From: Methylobacterium sp. CB376
GTDB lineage: Bacteria; Pseudomonadota; Alphaproteobacteria; Rhizobiales; Beijerinckiaceae
Length of the DNA stretch: 64,000 nucleotides
Direction: 5' to 3'
Assembly (NCBI RefSeq): GCF_029714205.1
Contig: NZ_CP121648.1
Location: forward strand, 1,116,001 to 1,180,000
Of the stretch, positions 52,376-60,543 are shown in pieces. The position numbers and the translations under genes were made by a program. Below the pieces are notes generated by a model, which was not told the origin of the DNA, did no database searches, and worked only from the letters and a program-made list of their open reading frames with translations. How positions within the stretch are numbered: position 1 is the stretch's first letter; the number at the start of each line of letters is the position of its first letter.

Positions 52376-55300
52376 TCACGGCGGCGGCACCGGCCCCTCG
52401 TGCGGCGGGCGCGCCGTGACTTGGCGCAGGAGGCGCCCGAGCTGCTCGGCCGAGTAGGGCTTGTGCAGCAGCTTGAACCCGTGCTGGCCGTCCTGGGCGA
52501 GCACGTGGCTGTAGCCGGAGGCCAGCAGCACCGGGAGGTGCGGCAGCCGCTGCCGCAACTGCTGGGCGAGGGCGAGGCCGCCCATGCCCGGCATCACCAC
52601 GTCCGAGAACACCACGTCGAAGCCCGACCCGTCCGGCCCGAGCCTGTCGAGCGCCTCCTCGGCATTCACCGCCCAGGTCGTCTCGTAGCCGAGATCCTCC
52701 AGGATCTGGGTCGCGAAGCTGCCGACCTCGACGTTGTCCTCCACCACGAGCACGCGCTGGCCCGTGCCGACCGGCGAGGCCGCCGCGGCGGCACCCGCGT
52801 CCCGCGCGCCGGGGGCCTGCGCGGCGACCTCGGGCAGGTAGAGCGTGAAGGTCGTGCCCCGGCCGAGCACGCTCGCCACGTCGACGTCGCCGCCCGACTG
52901 CTTGGCGAAGCCGAAGACCTGGGAGAGGCCGAGCCCCGTCCCCTTGCCGACCTCCTTCGTGGTGAAGAACGGCTCGAAGATGCGCTCCTGCACCTCCGGG
53001 GCGATGCCCGTCCCGGTGTCGGAGAGCGAGACGGCCGCGAAGGGCTGGGTGCTCCCGGCATGGCCGCGGATCGGCGGGAGCCTGCCCGCGCAGGTCAGCC
53101 GCAGGGTGAGCGTGCCCTCGCCCTCCATCGCGTCGCGGGCGTTGACGGCCATGTTCACGAGCGCGGTCTCGAATTGGCTGAGGTCCGCCCGCACGAAGCA
53201 GGGCGTCTCGGGGATCTCGGTCACGACGCGGATGCGCGCGCCGGTGACCGTCTCGAGCAGGTCCGCCACCGCCCGCAGCCGCTCGCCGAGGGAGAAGACC
53301 TGCGGGTCCAGCGTCTGCCGGCGCGCGAAGGCGAGGAGCTGGCTCGTCAGCTTGGCGGCGCGGTCGACCGTGTCGGAGACCGCGTCGAGGTAGCGGGCCT
53401 TGCGCGCCTCGGGCAGGTCCGGCCGGCGCAGGAAATCAACCGAGGAGCGGATGATGGTGAGCAGGTTGTTGAAGTCGTGCGCCACGCCCCCGGTGAGCTG
53501 CCCGACCGCCTCCATCTTCTGCGACTGGCGCAGCGCCTCCTCGGCCTTGAGCAGCTCCGCCGTGCGCTCGGCGACGCGGCTCTCCAGGGTCTCGTTCAGC
53601 TCGCGCAGGCTGGCCTCCGCGAGCTTGCGGTCGTGGATGTCGGTCGAGGTGCCGAACCACGTCGTCACGCGCCCGCTCGCGTCCCGCAGGGGCTCGGCCC
53701 GGGCCACGTACCAGCGGTAGGCCCCGTCGTGCCGGCGGTAGCGCAGCTCGACCTCGTAGGAGACGCCGCCGGCCCGCGCCTCGGCCCAGATCGCGGCGGT
53801 CTGCGCCTGATCGTCCGGGTGGACGGCCGCGATCCAGCCGTCGGGCAGCACCTCCTCGGGAGTCTGGCCCGTATACTCGCACCAGCGGCTGTTCATGAAG
53901 TGCAGCCGCCCGTCCGGGGCGGCGAACCAGACGAAGGCCGGCACGACGTCCGTCAGCGTCCGCAGCCGCGCCTCGGCCTCCCGGCGCTCGTCGATGTCGA
54001 CGACCGAGCCGAAATAGCCGAGAAAGGTCCCGTCCGGGTCGAGGCGCGGCGAGGCCGAGTCGAGCGCCCAGCGGTAGCTGCCGTCATGGCGCCGCAGCCG
54101 GTACTCGACCCGGATCGGCTCCCGCCGCGCGTTGGCGGCCAGGAAGGCCTGCTCGGACCGGCCGCGGTCGTCCGGATGGACCGCGTCGAGCCAGCCGAGG
54201 CCGAGCCCCTCCTCCGGCGTCTGCCCGGTGAACTCGAACCAGCGGCGGTTCAGGTAGATGCAGGTGCCGGAGGCCTCGGTGATCCAGGTCATCACCGGCG
54301 CGTCGTCCGCCATGGTGCGGAAGCGCGCCTCGCTCTCGCGCAGGCGCGCCTCCGCCTCGTGGCGGAAGGTGACGTCGCTCGCGGTCCCGAACCACTCGAT
54401 CACCTCGCCCGCCCCGTCGAGGAGCGGCACCGCGCGCGACAGCGTCCAGCCGATGCCGCCGTCGGCGCGCCGCACCCGGTGCTCCAGCGCGAACAGGCCG
54501 CGGCGCCGGATCGCATCCGCGATCGCCGCCTCGACCTCGGGCCGATCCTCCGGCTCCAGGTACAGGTCGCGCCAGCGCGGGCTCGGCTCCGCCATGTCGG
54601 CGAGGAAGCCGCCGCCGTCGAGCCGGCGCATCTCCTCCCAGTCCGGACTCATCCGGTAGACGGCGTCCGCGGTCGCGTCGACCAGGGCGCGCAGGCGCCC
54701 CTCGCTCATGCGCAGGTTGGCCTCGGCGCCGACGCGCTCGATATGGGCCCAGCAGCGCTCGGTCACCTCGCGGATGAGCGCGAGCTCGGCCTGCGACCAG
54801 CGGTGCGGGGCGGCGTGGTGGATGGCCATCAGCGCGGTGAGCCGCCCGCGCTTGACCAGCGGCATGCAGATGGTCGCGGCGATGCCGATGTCCTGGAAGG
54901 TCTTCGCCTCGCGCGGCGCGATCTCGGCGAGGGTGTCGTTGATGATGAGCGGCCGGCCCGCATTGAGTTCCCGGACCGCGAGCGCGCCGAAATCCGCGAG
55001 GCGGTAATGCCCCAGGATGGAGGGCGAGCCCGGGGCGTGCCAGTTGCCGCGGATGGTGAAGCCGTCGCCGTCCGGGTCCATGTCCGCGTAGGCGCAGTTG
55101 GACAGGCCCAGATGCTCGCCGACGAGCCGCGTGGTGACGGTCAGCACCGCGTCGGCGTCGCGGGCCTCCGCGGTCGCCTGGGCGAGGCGGTCGAGGAAGC
55201 GGAAGCGGCTCTCGCTCCCGGCCACCCGGCGCTCGCCGAGCACGCGCGCGGTGATGTCCAGCACGGTGGCGAGCACGCCGAGGGGCGCGCCGTCCTCGCC

Positions 55301-55578
55301 GAGGAGCGGGGTGTAGTCCAGGTCCATCCAGACCGTCTCGGGCCGGCCGCTCCGCCGCAATTCGAATTCCCGGGCCCGGAAGCTGAGGGCGCGGCCGGCG
55401 CGCCCGCTCTCGATCACGCGGGCGTTGAAGGCGCGGGCCTCCGGCCAGACCTCCAGCAGCCGGCCACCCAGCGCCTGCGGGTGGCGCGGTCCGCAGACCT
55501 CAGCGTAGCCCTGGTTGTAGACGAGGATGCCCTCGGGACCCCAGATCGCCACCATCGGGACCGGCGAGAGCAGCAGCG
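52376..55578 (-). pseudogene. Hybrid PAS/GAF histidine kinase, main part (gene split by IS3 element)
   Basis: From the IS junction the frame reads LLLSPVPMVAIWGPEGILVY and then PAS (~35-140 of the open frame), GAF (~155-310), three PAS/PAC units (~330-700, with PEE-LGLGWLDAVHPDD type motifs), a coiled linker, HisKA with GGVAHDFNNLLTIIRSS, HATPase with NMAVNARDAM, DTGTGI and GKGTGLGLSQVFGF, and a receiver domain with DVVFSDVVMPGMGG (phospho-Asp). The frame runs 25 codons into the IS to an ATG at 55654, so a shortened protein could still be made. The N-terminal ~45 codons lie beyond the IS at 56929-57073. Confidence 0.9.
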
Positions 55579-55635
55579 TCCTCCGCCCCACGGTTGCTTG
55601 AGACACCCCGTTAGCGGACGGTCTCCGCGACAGGG

Positions 55636-56001
55636 GTGAGGACGATGACCACATACACGAGGGCGGGTGCCGATGCGGTCGGTCCCGGCCGGGGCGGGAG
55701 GATGTCCCGGCAGCGCAAGCGGGATGCCGTACTGCGACTGCTGCGCGGTGAGGACCTGGAGACTATCTCGCGCAGCCTGGGCGTGACCGCCGCGACCCTG
55801 TCGGGCTGGCGCGACGCCTTCCTGGCAGCGGGTGAGGCGAGCCTGTCCACCCGGCCCACCGATGCGGAAGCGCTGGAGAGCGGGCGGCTGAAGGCCAGGC
55901 TCGGCGAGATGTTGCTGGAGCGCGAGTTGCTGGAGGCCAAGATCACGGCTCTGGAGGCGCGCGGCCCCGGCCCTTTGGCCCGCAGGAGGTCGCGGCCATG
56001 A
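55636..56001 (+). CDS. IS3-family transposase orfA
   Basis: 121 residues. Core SRQRKRDAVLRLLRGEDLET with the helix-turn-helix ISRSLGVTAATLSGWRDAFL, then a leucine-zipper-like helix RLKARLGEMLLERELLEAKI. An internal ATG at MSRQRKR may be the real start. OrfA binds the IS ends and normally joins OrfB by ribosomal frameshifting; here orfB starts with ATG overlapping the orfA stop (ATGA). Confidence 0.88.
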   Translation: MRTMTTYTRAGADAVGPGRGGRMSRQRKRDAVLRLLRGEDLETISRSLGVTAATLSGWRDAFLAAGEASLSTRPTDAEALESGRLKARLGEMLLERELLEAKITALEARGPGPLARRRSRP

Positions 56002-56887
56002 GCCAGGTCCTCTCCCCGTCAGTGGCAAAGCTTACGGGCTGGCCCGCGTCTGCCGGATCTGGGGCCTGTCGCGCGCCACCGTCCACCGGCATCTCTCACC
56101 CGCGCGGCCGGAGCCGGCGCGGCGTCCCGGCCCGGTTGGGCCGATGCCGGATGCGGCGCTGCTCGACGAGATCCGCGCCACCCTCACCGGCAGCCCCTTT
56201 CACGGCGAGGGTCACCGCAAGGTCTGGGCGCGCCTGCGCCACAAGGGCGTGCGCACCTCCAAGCGCCGCGTGCTGCGCCTGATGCGCGACCATGATCTGC
56301 TCGCCCCCTCGCGCGTCGGCGCGCCGCGCGGCCCACGCACGCACGACGGCACCATCATCCCGGAGGCAGTGGACACGATGTGGGGCACCGACCTGACCAC
56401 CACCTGGACCGGCGAGGGCCAAGTCGCGGTGTTCGTGGCCGTCGACCACTGCTCGGCCGAGTGCGTGGGCGTTCATGCGGCGCGGCGGGCCACGCGCTTC
56501 GAGGCGCTGGAGCCGATCCGCCAGGGTGTGCGGCAGCGCTTCGGCAGCTTCGCGGCCAAGAGTGCTTCCGGCCTGAGTGTCCGGCACGACCATGGCAGCC
56601 AGTACATGTCCGACGCCTTCCAGGCGGAACTGGCGTTCCTGGGCATCGCGAGTTCGCCCGCCTTCGTGCGGGCGCCGGAGGGCAACGGCTGCGCCGAGCG
56701 TTTCATCCGCACGCTCAAGGAGAACCTGCTGTGGGTGGACAGTTTCGACACGGTCGAAGACCTCCGCCGCGCCCTGCTGGCGTTCCGCGAGATCTACAAC
56801 GAGACGTGGCTGATCGAGCGGCACGGGTTCCGCCCACCGGCAGCCATTCGTGCCGCACAGCTTTCACCCGCGGCTCTGGCCGCGTAG
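55998..56887 (+). pseudogene. IS3-family transposase orfB, one-base frameshift
   Basis: The product begins MSQVLSPSVAK, then one missing base (about 56030) shifts the frame; the correct continuation AYGLARVCRIWGLSRATVHR lies in the frame of the open segment 56144-56887. That segment holds the DDE core: DTMWGTDLTTTWTGEGQVAV (first Asp), RHDHGSQYMSDAFQ (second Asp) and APEGNGCAERFIRTLKENLL (Glu), and ends YNETWLIERHGFRPPAAIRA. A single-base error or mutation therefore disables orfB; the catalytic residues are otherwise intact. Confidence 0.8.
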
Positions 56888-56928
56888 GCTGGAAATCGGT
56901 GTCTCACAAACTGCGGGCGGTACAAGCG

Positions 56929-57073
56929 TCTGGACGACGGTGCGCACCGGCATGGGCCACTCGGCCATGGCGCCGAGCGGCGTGGCGGCCCAGTCGTGCC
57001 GCCGGACGAGGTCCCCGAGAGGGCCGCCCCCGACCGGGGACCACGCGGACGCTGAACCTGCCTGTGTCATCAA
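56929..57073 (-). pseudogene. N-terminal fragment of the split hybrid histidine kinase
   Basis: Starts MMTQAGSASAWSPVGGGPLG at 57073 and reads LVRRHDWAATPLGAMAEWPM, then PVRTVVQTL up to the insertion. The DW-ATPLG-x-xEWP motif is the usual N-terminal signature of PAS/GAF hybrid kinases of this class. Continues after the IS at 55578. Confidence 0.85.
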
Positions 57074-57146
57074 CTCATGGGTGAAAGCCGCTGTCCCGGG
57101 CGCTTGTCGGGGCGCGGGCGGTTCCCGTCAACGGCCGCCCGGGAGG

Positions 57147-57191
57147 GCCCAGGGTCGCGGCGCCCAGGGTCGCGGCGCCCAGGGTCGCGGC
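57147..57191. repeat. 3 x 15-bp tandem repeat
   Basis: Three perfect copies of GCCCAGGGTCGCGGC between the kinase N-terminus and the SDR gene. Confidence 0.85.
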
Positions 57192-57245
57192 ACCCCGGCC
57201 CCGAGCGCCGACCCGGCGACCGATCCGGCGGCGAGGCCGATGGGC

Positions 57246-58244
57246 TCAGCGGCGCCTGCTCCCCATCGCCCAGGCGGCGGAGGCCACCGCGAGGCCCAGG
57301 CCGGCCGCGGCCGTGGCGAGCGGGTGCAGGCTGGCCCTCGTGTACGCGCTGGTCCGCTGCACGTATCCGGGCTGGTCGCCGCGGACCCGGCCGGCCTCCC
57401 GCGGGCGGAACAGGGCGCCCTCCGGGTGGCGCGGCGGCGACCCCCGCTTCTGGAGCGCGATGATGGCGGGCGCGAGTTGGTCGTAGAGCCCCGGCGCGAA
57501 TTCCTTGCCCATCACGAAGAGCTTGCCGGCGCCGCCGACGAAGATGTCGCGCGGCGCATGGACGGCCGCGTGCAGGATCGCGTGGGCCACCTCCTCGGGC
57601 CTGTAGACCGGGGGCGGCAGCATCGGCTCCCTGTCCATGGTGTTGCGCGCCCGTTGCGGCAGCGGCGTGTCGATGGAGGCGGGCTTGATCAGCGTGACCG
57701 ACACCGGCGCGCCCTCCGCGATCAGCTCCATGCGCAGCGTGTCGGTGAAGCCCTTCACCGCGTGCTTGGAGGCCGCGTAGAGGCCCTGGAACGGGAAGGC
57801 GAGGTCGGAGGCGATGCTGGCGACGTTGATCAGCGCGCCGCCGCCCCGGCGCAGGTGCGCCACCGCCGCCATCGACCCGTGCACGGTGCCCCAGAAATTC
57901 GTCCGGACCAGGCGCTCGTGATCCTCCAGGGGAATGTCCCGCAACGCGCCGTAGGTGGTCAGGCCGGCGACGTTGACCCAGGTGTCGAAGCCGCCGAACG
58001 TCGCGACCGCCCTGTCGGCGAGGGCCTCCACGTCCTCCTGGCGCCCGACGTCGCAGGCGACCGCGAGGGCCCGCCCGCCCGCTCCGCCGAGTTCGGCCGC
58101 GAGCTCCTCCAGCACGTCCCCGCTCCTCGCGGCGAGCACCACCCGGGCGCCCCGCCGCGCGGCCATGCGCGCCGTGGCGAGGCCGATGCCGCTCGACGCA
58201 CCCGTGATCACGATGACTTGGTCGCGCACCCGCTTGTGTCTCAT
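57246..58244 (-). CDS. Short-chain dehydrogenase/reductase with C-terminal membrane helix
   Basis: 332 residues. NAD(P) motif VIVITGASSGIGLATARMAA, NVAGLTTYG, catalytic Ser in LINVASIASDLAF and YAASKHAVKGF (Tyr, Lys). The extra ~90 residues beyond the SDR core end in a hydrophobic segment LATAAAGLGLAVASAAWAM followed by GSRRR, probably a membrane anchor. Substrate unknown. Typical of a class of tail-anchored SDRs in alphaproteobacteria. Confidence 0.88.
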   Translation of the reverse strand: MRHKRVRDQVIVITGASSGIGLATARMAARRGARVVLAARSGDVLEELAAELGGAGGRALAVACDVGRQEDVEALADRAVATFGGFDTWVNVAGLTTYGALRDIPLEDHERLVRTNFWGTVHGSMAAVAHLRRGGGALINVASIASDLAFPFQGLYAASKHAVKGFTDTLRMELIAEGAPVSVTLIKPASIDTPLPQRARNTMDREPMLPPPVYRPEEVAHAILHAAVHAPRDIFVGGAGKLFVMGKEFAPGLYDQLAPAIIALQKRGSPPRHPEGALFRPREAGRVRGDQPGYVQRTSAYTRASLHPLATAAAGLGLAVASAAWAMGSRRR

Positions 58245-58379
58245 GCTCGCTCCTCCCTCAGCCCCGGCTCCCCTGCCGCCCGCGGCCCCTTGCCGCCCGC
58301 GGTTGCCCGCCGCGCGGTTCGCGCGCCGGGCGACCGCGGGCCGGGCCGCCGGAAGCCGGACATTCCAGTAATCAAGGAC

Positions 58380-58742
58380 TCAGGCGGTCCTCGTCGGATC
58401 GTGGCCCCAGTTCATCAGCGAGAGGCGCCAGGGCGAATCCTTCACGGCGGCCGCGTCCTTGGGGCCGCCCTGCGCCAAGTGCCGGTGCACGTAGCCGACG
58501 ACTTTGCGCATGTGCTGATAGTCGTCGTCGGACAGATCGGACTTCTTGGTGCGCAGGATCTCGACGATGCGTCGACCCTCCCGGTGCCCGGTCGCCTCGG
58601 AGGCGCCGTCCCTCCTCTGGCCGACCGACCGGCTCGCCTCGCCCGCGAGGTGCTTCTCCAGGGTGGACGCCGTCATGTTCACGGCCTTCCTGAACTCCCG
58701 GACGATCTCCTCGCGGTCCTGGTCCGTCTCGTGCCCCATCAT
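58380..58742 (-). CDS. DUF3140-like small protein
   Basis: 120 residues; two adjacent ATGs (58742, 58739) follow GGGAGAGG, and the second has better spacing. TDQDREEIVREFRKAVNMTA with STLEKHLAGEASRSVGQRRD and a repeated middle RRIVEILRTKKSDLSDDDYQ plus HMRKVVGYVHRHLAQ fit the DUF3140 family, unknown function, often near stress genes. Charged, helical, cytoplasmic. Confidence 0.75.
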   Translation of the reverse strand: MMGHETDQDREEIVREFRKAVNMTASTLEKHLAGEASRSVGQRRDGASEATGHREGRRIVEILRTKKSDLSDDDYQHMRKVVGYVHRHLAQGGPKDAAAVKDSPWRLSLMNWGHDPTRTA

Positions 58743-59164
58743 ACCTCTCCCGCTCGCGAGGCCGCCCGCGGCGCGCTCCGGCCCGCGCAGGTGCTCTTCC
58801 CAAGCTCGCATCCTCAAGGCCCGCGCGATGCGGCGGATCCGCGTCGATCCCGCCGAGGCCGGCGCCCGCCGGGGGCCGCCGCCTCGTCCCGCTCGTCTCG
58901 AACCGGGCGGCCAACGTCGGCCGGAATGCGTCGTTCCGGGGCTTGGTCTGCGGCGATTGCGCCGCGCCAAGCCGGGGCGCGGCCCCCGCTCCCGGGGCCA
59001 CCGCCCGGCCGCGACCTCCTGCCCGCGCTCCCGGCTCGGCCCGGAGCGACAGTTTTGATCAACACCGGCCGCGTACCGGAACCCGGGATCACGCGTTGTG
59101 GCGATTGCGCGCGCAGTCGAGCCCCGCGGCATGACTGCGCTGATCGGGAGGACGTTCCGCAGAC
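58743..59164. other. 422-bp gap without a supported gene
   Basis: Only low-complexity frames are present. It separates the divergent DUF3140-like and hydrolase genes and must hold both promoters. No operator-like structure was seen. Confidence 0.4.
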
Positions 59165-60037
59165 ATGGGGAGCACGAGTGTCATCATCGGCATTCACGGC
59201 CTGGCGAACAAGCCGCCGGTCGACGAGAAGACGCGGTGGTGGCGGGCGGCCATCGCCGAGGGACTGATCCGCAACGAGGGACTGAGCGACCCGCACTTCG
59301 CGTTCGAGTTCGTCTACTGGGCCGACCTTCGCTACGATGCGCCGCTGCGGGAGGAGTCCAACCGGGAACCCTACCGCCGCCACGGCGGGGCCGGGCCGCT
59401 GCCGGGGGAGGACGAGGCGCCCGCGCTCACCGAAAAGGTGGTGCTGGCGCCCCTCTATGCGGGGATCGACCGCCTGGAGGAGACGACCGGCGTCACCCTG
59501 GTGGACGATGCCATCCTGGAATACCGGTTCGACGACCTCTGGTACTACCATGCCGAGCGGGACTTCGCCCGCGACGTGCGCGCGCGACTGGCCGCGCGGC
59601 TCCGGGCCTGCCGGCACCGGCGCATCCTGCTGGTCGCCCACTCGATGGGGTCGGTCATCGCCTACGACGTGCTCCGCCTGTTGGAGCGCGAGGATCCCTC
59701 CCTGCGGGTCGAGCACCTCGTCACGGTCGGCTCGCCCCTGGGCCTGGCCAAGGTGAAGCTCAAGATCGAGGCCGAGCACGGCGCCGCGCGCGTGCCCGCC
59801 AACGTGGCGCGCTGGACCAACCTGGCCGACGGCCACGACGTCGTCGCCATCATGGGCACGCTGGACGAGGCGTTCGCGCCGAGCGACGCGGGGCTGCGGG
59901 TGGTCGACCGGCGGGTCGTGAACACCTACAGCCGTCCCGACGGCGGGCGGAACCACCACAAGTCCTACGGCTACCTGCGCACGCCCGAATTGTCCCGCAT
60001 CGCCCGCGCGTACGCGACCTCCTCCGGCGGCGCCTGA
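59165..60037 (+). CDS. Serine alpha/beta-hydrolase (lipase/PGAP1-like)
   Basis: 290 residues. STSVIIGIHGLANKPPVDEK is the first strand and oxyanion turn; ILLVAHSMGSVIAYDVLRLL is a perfect nucleophile elbow (Ser in GHSMGS-type AHSMGS); VEHLVTVGSPLG follows as in the lipase-like family. The acid and His probably lie in LADGHDVVAIMG and NHHKSYGYLRTPE. No signal peptide. Substrate unknown; may act on membrane lipids or esters. Confidence 0.82.
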   Translation: MGSTSVIIGIHGLANKPPVDEKTRWWRAAIAEGLIRNEGLSDPHFAFEFVYWADLRYDAPLREESNREPYRRHGGAGPLPGEDEAPALTEKVVLAPLYAGIDRLEETTGVTLVDDAILEYRFDDLWYYHAERDFARDVRARLAARLRACRHRRILLVAHSMGSVIAYDVLRLLEREDPSLRVEHLVTVGSPLGLAKVKLKIEAEHGAARVPANVARWTNLADGHDVVAIMGTLDEAFAPSDAGLRVVDRRVVNTYSRPDGGRNHHKSYGYLRTPELSRIARAYATSSGGA

Positions 60038-60082
60038 TCCTGGCGCCGGGCCGGCCGGGGCTCGCGCGCGGCGGGCGCCCCG

Positions 60083-60141
60083 GACGCGCGGGGACATGGA
60101 CGCGCGGGGACATGGCCGGGCGGGACATGGCCGGGCGGGGA
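60083..60141. repeat. ~15-17-bp tandem repeat
   Basis: Three units around GCGGGGACATGG (CGCGCGGGGACATGGAC, then GGGCGGGACATGGCC type) after the hydrolase gene. Confidence 0.65.
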
Positions 60142-60259
60142 CGCCATCTTCGCCTCGACATCCGCCCCCGGAGGTCCGAGACGATGGCTAACCGCGTTGG
60201 CGTGCTCGCCGCGCCGGCGCGGGTCGTGATCGCGCCGCCAATCTTGCAGGAGTGCCCAG

Positions 60260-60445
60260 GTGACCCAAGCCGAGGTGAAAACGCTGGTCCGCGTGCTGGC
60301 CGCCGAGAGCGGCTCCGGGTACCGGCTCGTGATCGAGACCGCCGACGGCAGCGTCGTGGAGCTGCGCGCGACCCGCGATCAGGTGGAGAGCCTTGCCCGG
60401 CAGCTCGCGCGCCTGACCGAGGACGAGGAGCAGGCCGGCGGCTGA
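60260..60445 (+). CDS. Small hypothetical protein
   Basis: 61 residues from GTG at 60260 with AGGAG upstream. TQAEVKTLVRVLAAESGSGY, then LVIETADGSVVELRATRDQV and ESLARQLARLTEDEEQ: a beta-hairpin between two charged helices. No family recognised. Good codon use and ribosome site support it. Confidence 0.55.
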   Translation: MTQAEVKTLVRVLAAESGSGYRLVIETADGSVVELRATRDQVESLARQLARLTEDEEQAGG

Positions 60446-60543
60446 CGGGCCGCGCGGGCGCGACGCGACGGATGCGGCGCGCGGCGCGTTAGCGGACACC
60501 CGGCGGCCACCCCGCCGGCCGCGCCCGCCGCCCGGAGTCCCGC

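Larger units (their letters stand above)
55579..56924 (+). mobile_element. IS3-family insertion sequence with 4-bp target duplication
   Basis: 1,346 bp. The ends TCCTCCGCCC and TGTACCGCCC (inner part TGAGACACC on both) form imperfect inverted repeats of ~29 bp. AGCG flanks both sides (55575-55578 and 56925-56928). Removing the element and one AGCG restores an uninterrupted kinase frame (VVQTL joined to LLSPVPM). It carries orfA and a frameshifted orfB on the plus strand. Confidence 0.88.

Noticed and set aside
52400..55639. 1079-codon plus-strand frame opposite the histidine kinase
   Set aside because: Antisense shadow of a well-defined kinase; no ribosome site or conserved motif.
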